From Candidatus Bathyarchaeota archaeon (GTDB lineage Archaea > Thermoproteota > Bathyarchaeia > Bathyarchaeales > Bathycorpusculaceae), in NCBI GenBank assembly GCA_003601875.1, contig PIYF01000047.1:1-6395 (forward strand): a stretch of DNA of 6,395 nt. Direction: 5' to 3'. Below the pieces are notes generated by a model that did no database searches, was not told the DNA's origin, and saw nothing but the letters and a program-made list of their open reading frames with translations. Both the position numbers and the translations under genes were made by a program. Below are positions 1 through 5,410 of this stretch, in pieces; within the stretch, counting starts at the first letter, position 1, and every line of letters starts with the position of its first letter.

Positions 1-118
1 TTGCTGCTCCGTGTTTTCCAGGCTTAGACTTTGTTAAGTCAACAATGCGGCATGGTTCTCCATCAACTATTATATATCCACCGACACGTAAGCTTCCAAC
101 ACTCATGGGTTTACTCAT
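1..118 (-). CDS. Translation factor aIF5A, N-terminal part (cut by window edge)
   Basis: Reading leftward from ATG at 118 gives 39 codons before the window ends: it begins [20 protein letters not shown] and ends in [11 protein letters not shown]. This is the N-terminal SH3-like domain of archaeal initiation/elongation factor 5A. The family is modified on one lysine to hypusine (deoxyhypusine in some archaea), which lets it contact the ribosomal P site and relieve stalled peptidyl transfer. The modified lysine in the family lies in the PGKHG loop, here Lys35. The first ATG is preferred over Met5 because GGTGG (126-130) lies 7 bases upstream and matches the archaeal anti-Shine-Dalgarno. The C-terminal OB-fold domain is outside the window. 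The gene is divergent from the NAD kinase gene, with 105 bases between start codons. Identification is confident despite the truncation because the hypusine loop is nearly diagnostic. Confidence 0.92.
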   Translation of the reverse strand, partial: MSKPMSVGSLRVGGYIIVDGEPCRIVDLTKSKPGKHGAA

Positions 119-170
119 TACTTAACCACCATCAGTTTTTCATTTTTCGTTTAGGCATTTTAAATAACAC

Positions 171-200
171 TCATATATAGATTAGGGTTTCTTATAAATA
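171..200. promoter_or_regulatory. Divergent promoter region with two TATA-like elements
   Basis: The 105 bases between the aIF5A and NAD kinase start codons contain two AT-only boxes, ATATATA at 173-179 and TTATAAATA at 192-200. Either can be read on either strand. For the rightward NAD kinase the first box fits best: transcription would begin near 200-206, leaving a leader of about 20 bases that includes the GAGGG ribosome-binding site. For the leftward aIF5A either box could serve, giving leaders of roughly 30 or 50 bases. Start sites are inferred from the usual archaeal spacing of about 25 bases; none is demonstrated. Confidence 0.45.
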
Positions 201-223
201 AAGAGTAAAGAGGGAAGGTCTTC

Positions 224-1075
224 TTGTTTAGAAGCGTTGGTTTGGTCGCTCGCTTTGATAAAGAGGAGGCTATACAATTAGCTGAAAAATTAATTGATTA
301 TCTTGAAGGGAAAGGGTTAAAGGTTTATGTTGAAGACACGTTAGCTGAGAAAATGGAAAAGAAAGGAAATTTTGTATCTCTCGAAAACTTTAAGGTTGAC
401 TTTATTATCGCAATTGGTGGTGACGGAACAATTTTACGTACTTGTCTTAAACTGCCGAAACCTGAACCGCCAATACTTACTGTCAACATGGGTGTTAGAG
501 GATTTTTAGCTGAAGTGGAACCGGAAAAAACCTTTGAAGCGGTAGATAAATGTTTAAACGGTAACTACGTAATTGAGAAGTGTATGAAACTTTCTGTAAC
601 TGTAAATGGAGTAAACCTTCCAGACGCTCTAAACGAAGTGCTAATCTCAACAGATGAACCTGCAAAAATACTTTACGCTAAAATTTTGAAAGACAATATG
701 CATGTTTTAGACTGTCAAGCCGATGGTTTAATGGTGGCTACTCAAACGGGATCTACTGGCTACTCGCTTTCAGCCGGAGGACCAGTTTTAGATTTAAACG
801 TTAATGCTTTCGTTTTAACTCCTATTTGTGCTTTAGGAATGTTTCGTCCTGTTGTTTTCCCTGCAGATTCCCATCTTAAAATTGAAATTGTTAAACCGGA
901 AAAAATTCTTGTAATAATTGACGGTCATCACCGTCAAATTGTAACTTCTAAGAGTCCTTCTCTAATCGTTACCCGTTCGAAGTATGAAACATCTTTTATA
1001 AGATTAAAGGAAAATTTTTATCATCGTTTGAGGAGTAGACTTCTTTTCACTAGAGGAGGAAAGTTTGAAAGTTAA
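224..1075 (+). CDS. nadK: NAD kinase (ATP/polyphosphate-NAD kinase)
   Basis: Phosphorylates NAD at the 2' hydroxyl of its adenosine ribose to make NADP; a cytosolic enzyme and the usual sole source of NADP. The 283 residues have the full family layout: an N-terminal Rossmann-like domain with the GGDGT motif at 65-69, the conserved Asn-Glu pair (137-138) in the beta-rich domain, the glycine-rich signature DG (167-168) through TGSTGYSLSAGGP (175-187), and a C-terminal FYHRLRSRL tail. Length is normal. The start is TTG at 224, supported by GAGGG/AAGG about 5-10 bases upstream and by the conserved opening SVGLVARFDK. Two signature positions differ from the commonest form: Gln174 replaces the usual proline before TGS, and the segment after PIC (200-202) is ALGMFRP rather than the common PH-type sequence. 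The last 11 bases overlap the nob1 start. The phosphoryl donor (ATP or polyphosphate) cannot be read from sequence. Confidence 0.94.
   Translation: MFRSVGLVARFDKEEAIQLAEKLIDYLEGKGLKVYVEDTLAEKMEKKGNFVSLENFKVDFIIAIGGDGTILRTCLKLPKPEPPILTVNMGVRGFLAEVEPEKTFEAVDKCLNGNYVIEKCMKLSVTVNGVNLPDALNEVLISTDEPAKILYAKILKDNMHVLDCQADGLMVATQTGSTGYSLSAGGPVLDLNVNAFVLTPICALGMFRPVVFPADSHLKIEIVKPEKILVIIDGHHRQIVTSKSPSLIVTRSKYETSFIRLKENFYHRLRSRLLFTRGGKFES
1052..1067 (+). promoter_or_regulatory. Ribosome-binding site and TTG start of nob1 inside nadK
   Basis: AGAGGAGGA at 1052-1060 is a near-perfect match to the archaeal anti-Shine-Dalgarno and ends 4 bases before TTG at 1065-1067. It lies within the last codons of nadK, so ribosomes finishing nadK (stop 1073-1075) could reinitiate here. 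It decides the start of nob1, because the next residues (VKRVIVLDTSAF) are the conserved beginning of the PIN domain. Confidence 0.8.
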
Positions 1076-1592
1076 ACGGGTTATTGTTCTTGACACGTCT
1101 GCTTTTCTAGCTGGCTTTGACCCATTCTCAGTAAAAGAGGAAGAGTACACTGTTCCTTCCGTTGGAAAAGAAATGTCTGAAAGATCTATTGCATGGGTTA
1201 GGTTTAAAACAGCTGTTGAAAATGGAAAGTTGAAGGTTAAAAAGCCTGAACCAATTTTTTTAATGGAAGCTGAAAAAGCTTCAAAAAATGTTGGAGACAA
1301 ATTTTTCCTTTCAAAGGCGGATCTTCAAGTTTTAGCTTTAGCTAAAGAACTTAAAGCTCACGGATATTCACCAGTGATTGCTACAGATGATTATTCTATA
1401 CAAAACGTTGCAGATTCTATGGAAATAAAGTTTGTTTCATTAGCAACTTTTGGAATTCGCTTTCGGCTTAAATGGATAAGGTACTGTCCAGCATGCCACA
1501 AAAAGTATCCGCCCGATTATAAATATGAAACCTGTGAAGTTTGTGGTGCAAAATTGAAAAGAAAGGCTTTAAAGAAAAAATCTGTAATTTAA
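1065..1592 (+). CDS. Nob1-type PIN endonuclease with zinc ribbon (rRNA maturation)
   Basis: Archaeal homologue of Nob1, the endonuclease that cuts the precursor of the small-subunit rRNA at its 3' end during late 30S assembly. The 175 residues contain a PIN domain (about 4-125) and a C-terminal zinc ribbon. PIN acidic residues visible are Asp10 in VLDTSAF, Glu36 after YTVPSVGK, Asp86 in LSKADLQVLALA and Asp108/Asp109 in the Nob1-like IATDDYSIQNVA; such residues bind the catalytic metal ions in the family. The zinc ribbon has Cys141, Cys144, Cys157 and Cys160 (CPAC...CEVC), followed by a lysine/arginine-rich tail that probably contacts RNA. Length is slightly above typical archaeal Nob1. The ribbon separates it from VapC-like PIN toxins, and no antitoxin gene is adjacent. 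It overlaps nadK by 11 bases, implying cotranscription and possible translational coupling. Confidence 0.93.
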   Translation: MKVKRVIVLDTSAFLAGFDPFSVKEEEYTVPSVGKEMSERSIAWVRFKTAVENGKLKVKKPEPIFLMEAEKASKNVGDKFFLSKADLQVLALAKELKAHGYSPVIATDDYSIQNVADSMEIKFVSLATFGIRFRLKWIRYCPACHKKYPPDYKYETCEVCGAKLKRKALKKKSVI

Positions 1593-1606
1593 ACGTAAAC
1601 CATAGC

Positions 1607-1614
1607 TTATATAA
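1607..1614 (+). promoter_or_regulatory. TATA box for the MFS transporter gene
   Basis: TTATATAA lies in the 69-base gap between nob1 and the transporter gene. The usual archaeal spacing would place the transcription start near 1635-1642, giving a leader of about 25-35 bases that contains the GGAAGG ribosome-binding sequence. The transporter can therefore probably be transcribed independently of nadK-nob1. No clear T-rich terminator after nob1 is seen, so read-through is also possible. Confidence 0.5.
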
Positions 1615-1654
1615 TTGAATTTAATTCTATTACAAGTTCACTTAATTTAAAAAT

Positions 1655-1673
1655 TGGAAGGATGATAACTTTG
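1655..1673 (+). promoter_or_regulatory. Ribosome-binding site that questions the MFS start codon
   Basis: GGAAGGATGAT at 1656-1666 resembles the archaeal Shine-Dalgarno consensus (AGGAGGTGAT). If it is the ribosome-binding site, ATG 1662 lies inside it and the likely start is the in-frame TTG at 1671-1673, shortening the protein by three residues. Both genes immediately upstream also start with TTG. The ATG would remain possible on a leaderless message, but the TATA box at 1607-1614 predicts a leader. Confidence 0.5.
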
Positions 1674-2966
1674 GGTTTCATAGAGACGCTGAAAAGAGAG
1701 TTTTCCTTTTTTCAAGGAAACTACATGATACTGATTTTCAGCTGGATTTTAATGGATTTTGCCGGTGAAATACCATCTACATACTATTCAGACTATGTTA
1801 TAGAACTCGGTGGAAGCCCAACAATTTTAGGTTTAATAACTTTTGTCTCCATGTTAGCTCTAGCCTATGTTCAGTTTCCAGGAGGCTATTTAGCCGATAA
1901 GTATGGAAGGCAAAAACTTATTTCAACCCTAACTTTCGGCGTGGCCATCTCCTACATTTTTTATGCAGTAGCGCCAAGTTGGCACTTAATTCTCTTAGGA
2001 GCAGCTCTTCAAAATTTATGTTTACTTTATCAGCCAGCTTTAATGGCTATGATGGCGGATTCTCTTCCTCCTGAAAAACGGGGTATGGGATTCTCCATTT
2101 TAAATTTGATAATGAGTGTTTCAACAACCCCTGCACCTGCTATCGCACTTTTACTCGTTGTAACCTATGGTTCTGTAATTGGTATGAGAATAGCCTACGC
2201 AATTGTTACATTTCTTTTTCTTGTAGCGGCAATTGTACGGTTAAGGTTAAAGGAAAGTCTAAAAAATGCTGAAAAACTGAACTTTAGAGAAGCTTTGAGT
2301 TCTTATCCTAGAGCCTTAAAGGAAGGAATTAAAGTTTGGAAAGTTGTGCCGCGTTCAACACTTTTCCTGTTCTTTTCCTCGTTAATAACACGTGCCTCTT
2401 TCTCCATGGTGAACGCTTTATTCTTGGTTTATGCTTTTTATGAATTGAAAATTGGTGGAACACCGAACCCTCTGCTTCCCGCTGAGCAAGACCCGGCTCT
2501 TCAACTTGCGAGGCAAAGATGGGGATATTTAAGCATATTTTTGTCTATATGTATGATAATTTTAGCTTATCCGTCTGGAAAAATAATAGATAAAATTGGA
2601 AGGAAAGCTTCATTATTAATGGCAACTTCTTTAATTATTCCTTCGGTTTTTCTTTTCGTCTATGGGAATTATCAACTTCTTTTCTTTGTCATGCCTCTTC
2701 TTGGAATTACACAACTTCTTGGTTTTTCCTCTTACCAAACGCTATTTGCAGATCTTGTTCCGCAGATGCATCGTGGGAAAATTACGGGATCAAGAAACTT
2801 TTTCTCTTATATTTTCATGGCTCTTGGCGGGATTATCGGTGGAATATTATATGATAGGTTTTCTCCTAAGCTTCCATTCCTCCTAATTCCAGTTCTCATG
2901 ATTCCATCCATTCTTTTAGTGTTGTTCTGTGTAAGAGAACCTAAACCGGAGGAGAGGGAAGCTTAA
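1662..2966 (+). CDS. Major facilitator superfamily (MFS) transporter, 12 helices
   Basis: Integral membrane secondary transporter; the substrate is not recognisable, and drug or sugar efflux-type members look most similar in style. The 434 residues (normal for MFS) give twelve hydrophobic segments at roughly 22-40, 55-72, 88-104, 108-126, 143-165, 174-192, 233-260, 288-304, 318-334, 338-355, 378-396 and 404-423. MFS motif A is clear between helices 2 and 3 (GGYLADKYGRQK, 74-85) and repeats between helices 8 and 9 (GKIIDKIGRK, 306-315), showing the two-fold 6+6 architecture. PPEKRG (136-141) and VPQMHRGK (366-373) are the corresponding loops of each half. A polar 26-residue loop (262-287, Pro/Gln-rich) follows helix 7 on the predicted outside. 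The start is uncertain: ATG 1662 abuts the GGAAGG sequence, whereas TTG 1671 in frame has better spacing. The gene ends 2 bases from the convergent GNAT gene. Confidence 0.92.
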   Translation: MITLGFIETLKREFSFFQGNYMILIFSWILMDFAGEIPSTYYSDYVIELGGSPTILGLITFVSMLALAYVQFPGGYLADKYGRQKLISTLTFGVAISYIFYAVAPSWHLILLGAALQNLCLLYQPALMAMMADSLPPEKRGMGFSILNLIMSVSTTPAPAIALLLVVTYGSVIGMRIAYAIVTFLFLVAAIVRLRLKESLKNAEKLNFREALSSYPRALKEGIKVWKVVPRSTLFLFFSSLITRASFSMVNALFLVYAFYELKIGGTPNPLLPAEQDPALQLARQRWGYLSIFLSICMIILAYPSGKIIDKIGRKASLLMATSLIIPSVFLFVYGNYQLLFFVMPLLGITQLLGFSSYQTLFADLVPQMHRGKITGSRNFFSYIFMALGGIIGGILYDRFSPKLPFLLIPVLMIPSILLVLFCVREPKPEEREA

Positions 2967-2968
2967 AA

Positions 2969-3397
2969 CTAAACTTCGTTACTTTCACGTTTACTTAAGT
3001 AAATGATGTCGTGATGTTCCACATAGCCACATTTTCTAAACAGTTTTCTGGATGCATCGTTTGTTTTTTCAATTAAAGCGCAAAATATTCTGATACCTTT
3101 ATGCTTTAATATTTTTTCAGCCTTGTTTATTAAAGCTCGGGCAACGCCACGGCCTCTATAGTTTGGATGGACTGCTAAACGGTTTATCCAGCCTTTACGT
3201 GTGTCGCTGCTTATGATAACTGTTCCTATTAAACGGTTGTTTTCGAAGGCTCCTAAAAAGAATTCAGGGTTTTCCTTCATTTGCCTCGCTATTGATTCTT
3301 CGCTGTCTCTCCCTTTTGGTTTAAATGGAAGCCCAGCTTCAGACCATAATTTAACTATTTCATCATAATTTCTCATCGTTAATTTTTTGATTTCCAT
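2969..3397 (-). CDS. GNAT-family N-acetyltransferase (RimI/YpeA-like)
   Basis: Acetyl-CoA-dependent transferase of the GNAT superfamily, acting on an amine of a small molecule or protein; the substrate is unknown. The 142 residues form a single GNAT fold. The acetyl-CoA pyrophosphate-binding motif is visible as VHPNYRGRGVARALI (76-90) with RGRGVA at 81-86, following the core strand WINRLAV (70-76). The C-terminal motif B is NDASRKLFRKCGY (113-125), with a Tyr in the position often used as the general acid. The N-terminal SEAGLPFKPKGRD (19-31) resembles the subgroup that includes E. coli YpeA. The start at ATG 3397 lacks a clear Shine-Dalgarno; an in-frame TAA 12 bases upstream excludes a longer protein, and Met8 (3376) is the alternative. 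It lies 15 bases after the aminotransferase stop and is probably translated from the same message. Its stop lies 2 bases from the convergent MFS stop. Confidence 0.9.
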   Translation of the reverse strand: MEIKKLTMRNYDEIVKLWSEAGLPFKPKGRDSEESIARQMKENPEFFLGAFENNRLIGTVIISSDTRKGWINRLAVHPNYRGRGVARALINKAEKILKHKGIRIFCALIEKTNDASRKLFRKCGYVEHHDIIYLSKRESNEV

Positions 3398-3412
3398 GAA
3401 AATCCGTTAGGT

Positions 3413-4750
3413 TTACTTTTCCTTTTCAACTTCCTTTGCAACATCTTCAATTATTTCTAAGGCTGCATTAACAAGTTCTCTTGTTATTGTAAGCGGCGGC
3501 GCTATTCTTATTGTTGATGTTCCACATGTGATTACTGCAACTCCACGTTTCCAAGAACGTGTCATTATTTCATTAGCTAATTTTGGTGCTGATTTTTTGC
3601 TTTCCTTATCCTCAACTATTTCCATTCCTATCATTAATCCTTTACCTCTAACATCGCCGACGATGCTGCTTTCCTCTTTTAACTCGTTAAGTCTTTTCAT
3701 GATGTATGTGCCTTGTTTTGTTGCATTTTCAAGTAAATGTTCCTCTTTAATTATGTCGATTACAGCACATGCAGCTGCACATGAAAGCGGGTTGCCTCCA
3801 AACGTGCTTGCATGGGAACCTCCAGCCCAGTCCATAACCTTTGCTTTTGCAATGGTTGCACCTAGTGGCAGTCCAGAAGCTAAGGCTTTTGCACTGCAGA
3901 TAATGTCTGGTTCAATGTTCCAGTGTTCTATGGCGAACCATTTTCCAGTTCTACCCATTCCAGCTTGTACTTCATCATCGATTAGGAGTATTCCGTATTT
4001 GTCAGCGAGTTTCTTCAGTTTTTGGAAGTATTCTGGCGGTGGAACAATGTATCCTCCTTCACCTTGAATTGGTTCAAATAGGATGGCTGCAGTCTCTTCT
4101 GGTGGAACATATTTCTTTAACACGTAGTCTTCTATATAATCTATACACCAGTAATGGCAGTCTGGAAATTCTTGTTTGAATGGGCATCTGTAACAGTATG
4201 GGTATGGCACATGGGTTACCCCCGGCATTAAGGGGAAGAAATAACGTCTTTGAACTGGTTTGCTTGCTGTGAAGGATAACGCTCCAACTGTGCGTCCGTG
4301 AAATGCACCTATAAAACCTATGAATCTTGGTTTTCTTGTGTGCCACTTGGCAAGTTTAACAGCTGCTTCAATGGCTTCTGCACCGCTGTTACCGAAGTAA
4401 ACTTTCTTTTCAAAGTTTCCAGGCGTTATCTTAACCAGTTTTTCAGCAAGGCTTACAACTTCTGGATAATAAAAGTCTGTGTTAGAATAATGTAAGAAAC
4501 GGTTACACTGTTCTTTTATAGCTGAGACAACTTTAGGGTGGCGATGACCAACATTTAAGCATACTAAACCAGAATTGAAATCTATGTATTCATTTCCATC
4601 AACATCTTTAACTATGCAGCCGCTTCCAGATTCAACGACTAAGGGATAAAAACGAACATAGGATGGTGAAATTAAACTTTCATCTTTCTTTACAAGTTCT
4701 CTGGCTTTAGGTCCAGGTGGAGTTACAACGATTTTTGGATAACCACTCAT
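3413..4750 (-). CDS. Class III PLP-dependent aminotransferase (acetylornithine/GABA aminotransferase-like)
   Basis: A fold-type I, class III (omega) aminotransferase, cytosolic. The 445 residues show SGAEA (122-126, cofactor phosphate), FHGRT (150-154, ring stacking), EPIQGEGG (226-233), LIDDEVQAGMGRTG (256-269) with Asp259 pairing to the pyridine nitrogen, the PLP lysine Lys288 in SAKALASGLPLGA, and TFGGNPL (316-322). The N-terminal PPGPKAREL (11-19) is typical of the archaeal branch that includes Pyrococcus ornithine aminotransferase and amino-acid racemases, so transamination of ornithine, acetylornithine or 4-aminobutyrate, or racemisation, are all possible; no biosynthetic neighbour settles it. 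A four-cysteine insert (Cys186, 189, 198, 202) is discussed separately. ATG 4750 is supported by AGGTGAT three bases upstream. A GNAT gene follows after 15 bases, suggesting a two-gene unit. Confidence 0.93.
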   Translation of the reverse strand: MSGYPKIVVTPPGPKARELVKKDESLISPSYVRFYPLVVESGSGCIVKDVDGNEYIDFNSGLVCLNVGHRHPKVVSAIKEQCNRFLHYSNTDFYYPEVVSLAEKLVKITPGNFEKKVYFGNSGAEAIEAAVKLAKWHTRKPRFIGFIGAFHGRTVGALSFTASKPVQRRYFFPLMPGVTHVPYPYCYRCPFKQEFPDCHYWCIDYIEDYVLKKYVPPEETAAILFEPIQGEGGYIVPPPEYFQKLKKLADKYGILLIDDEVQAGMGRTGKWFAIEHWNIEPDIICSAKALASGLPLGATIAKAKVMDWAGGSHASTFGGNPLSCAAACAVIDIIKEEHLLENATKQGTYIMKRLNELKEESSIVGDVRGKGLMIGMEIVEDKESKKSAPKLANEIMTRSWKRGVAVITCGTSTIRIAPPLTITRELVNAALEIIEDVAKEVEKEK

Positions 4751-4753
4751 TTT

Positions 4754-4760
4754 ATCACCT
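4754..4760 (-). promoter_or_regulatory. Ribosome-binding site of the aminotransferase gene
   Basis: Read leftward, AGGTGAT matches the archaeal anti-Shine-Dalgarno exactly and ends three bases before the ATG at 4750. It supports that start; the protein's first conserved motif (PPGPKAREL) begins ten residues later. Confidence 0.75.
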
Positions 4761-4787
4761 TGGAGAAACTAACGTAATGCATTAGAG

Positions 4788-4797
4788 TTTTATATAA
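4788..4797 (-). promoter_or_regulatory. TATA box for the aminotransferase gene
   Basis: Read leftward, ATTATATAAA is a good archaeal TATA box. Transcription would begin near 4766, giving a leader of about 15 bases that contains the AGGTGAT ribosome-binding site. A second leftward TATA-like element (TATATAA, 4860-4866) could give a longer leader of about 90 bases. Nothing else in the gap competes for this role. Confidence 0.55.
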
Positions 4798-4903
4798 TTA
4801 CTGTTTCATTAGAAGAAAAATTATGATGACAGAGAATATTTTCATATGCAAGGTTGTAATTATATAGCTCAATTAGAACGAAGTAACTTTGGTTGAAAAT
4901 TTC

Positions 4904-4948
4904 AGAAAAAGAGTTAAGTTTAGGAATTTGAAAGTGAAACTTCGAATT
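4904..4948 (-). terminator. Possible transcription terminator of alba
   Basis: About 30 bases beyond the alba stop lies an imperfect inverted repeat, arms 4925-4935 and 4939-4948 around a 3-base loop. Read leftward it is followed by a pyrimidine-rich stretch with the run CTTTTTC (about 4904-4911). Archaeal termination depends mainly on such U-rich runs, so this is a plausible 3' end for alba. The stem has one bulge and one mismatch on the alba strand, whereas on the opposite strand the mismatch becomes a G-U pair, which weakens the case. Confidence 0.35.
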
Positions 4949-4978
4949 TATGGATTTTGAAAGCTTTCCCTGAAACTT

Positions 4979-5317
4979 TTATGGTTTAGCTACTGTTATT
5001 TCGATTGTTGAAACGTTGGTTTTCTGTCCTTCTGTCCTTTCAACCTCTTCTGTTCCAATTGCTATGTCTTGCAGTTGTAGGTCTTTCATAAAAACTCTTC
5101 TTAACAACTCTACGGTGTCAACTGCCCTGCTAATCGCCCGCCCTCTAGCTTTTATTATAAGTTTTTTAGCTCCTGAATTGAAGAATGTTAGGCAGGCGAC
5201 CACGTAGTTCATCACTGGTTTTTTACCTATTAACACTATGTTTCCAGCCATTGTTTGTTGTTGCTGTTTGCTTTCTGTTGGTTTTTGAGTTTCAGTTTCT
5301 TTCTTTTCTTCTGTCAT
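4979..5317 (-). CDS. albA: Alba DNA/RNA-binding chromatin protein
   Basis: Small dimeric nucleic-acid-binding protein that coats archaeal DNA and also binds RNA. The Alba domain runs from about residue 25 to the C-terminus (112): [17 protein letters not shown] opens it, followed by [21 protein letters not shown] (54-74) and [11 protein letters not shown] at the end. Lys32 and Lys33 correspond to the DNA-contacting lysine pair (Lys16/Lys17 of Sulfolobus Alba), the first of which is reversibly acetylated there. The unusual part is a 22-residue N-terminal tail rich in Glu, Lys, Thr and Gln with four consecutive glutamines (18-21). The tail is probably real, because a strong AGGAGGT site stands 5 bases before Met1 and none stands before Met23. 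The gene appears to be monocistronic, 93 bases downstream of porB and with its own promoter-like sequence. Confidence 0.95.
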   Translation of the reverse strand: MTEEKKETETQKPTESKQQQQTMAGNIVLIGKKPVMNYVVACLTFFNSGAKKLIIKARGRAISRAVDTVELLRRVFMKDLQLQDIAIGTEEVERTEGQKTNVSTIEITVAKP

Positions 5318-5322
5318 GTCAT

Positions 5323-5329
5323 ACCTCCT
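5323..5329 (-). promoter_or_regulatory. Ribosome-binding site of alba
   Basis: Read leftward, AGGAGGT is an exact match to the archaeal Shine-Dalgarno and ends 5 bases before the ATG at 5317. It decides for Met1 and so for the long N-terminal tail. It is the strongest such site in the window together with that of nob1, in keeping with an abundant protein. Confidence 0.75.
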
Positions 5330-5361
5330 TTTGTGTTTTTGAAACGCGTTTGAAGTAGGTA

Positions 5362-5393
5362 AGTTATAAGGATACGTTTTCTTTCTTATATTT
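5362..5393 (-). promoter_or_regulatory. Candidate alba promoter (two TATA-like boxes)
   Basis: Read leftward, an A-rich stretch and ATATAAG (about 5385-5391), preceded by GGAAAAA resembling a BRE, form one candidate promoter. CTTATAAC (about 5363-5370) forms a second. They would give leaders of about 45 or 20 bases. I cannot tell which is used; the first has the better BRE-like flank. Confidence 0.45.
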
Positions 5394-5410
5394 TTCCGTA
5401 TAGTATGGAA
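5394..5410. repeat. 17-base inverted repeat between porB and the alba promoter
   Basis: TTCCGTA (5394-5400) and TATGGAA (5404-5410) form a near-palindrome around TAG, with one arm mismatch (G-T). It touches the porB stop codon on one side and the BRE-like flank of the alba promoter on the other. It could be an operator or a small RNA hairpin at the porB 3' end. No U-run follows it on the porB strand, so it is not a standard terminator. Confidence 0.4.

Noticed and set aside
1004..1300. A 98-codon leftward open frame across the nadK-nob1 junction
   Set aside because: It overlaps two confidently identified genes on the opposite strand and shows no recognisable domain.
1065..1592. PIN-domain protein as a VapC-like toxin
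   Set aside because: It has the Nob1 IATDDYSIQNVA motif and a C-terminal four-cysteine zinc ribbon, and there is no small antitoxin gene beside it.
2990..3003. Perfect 14-base palindrome TTTACTTAAGTAAA near the convergent gene ends
   Set aside because: It encodes Tyr-Leu-Ser-Lys in the GNAT C-terminus, has no loop for a hairpin, and a 14-base palindrome is expected by chance about once in this amount of AT-rich sequence.
3528..4067. A 179-codon open frame on the plus strand, antisense to the aminotransferase
   Set aside because: It lies wholly within a well-conserved coding region on the other strand, matches no family I know and has no ribosome-binding site; its residues mirror the aminotransferase codons.
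4823..4829. ATGATGA resembling a C box of a C/D guide RNA
   Set aside because: No CTGA D or D' box occurs at suitable distance downstream, so no C/D RNA can be drawn.
5314..5322. Two-codon upstream frame (ATG ACA TGA) overlapping the alba start
   Set aside because: Its ATG directly abuts the AGGAGGT site, too close for initiation, while the alba ATG has correct spacing.
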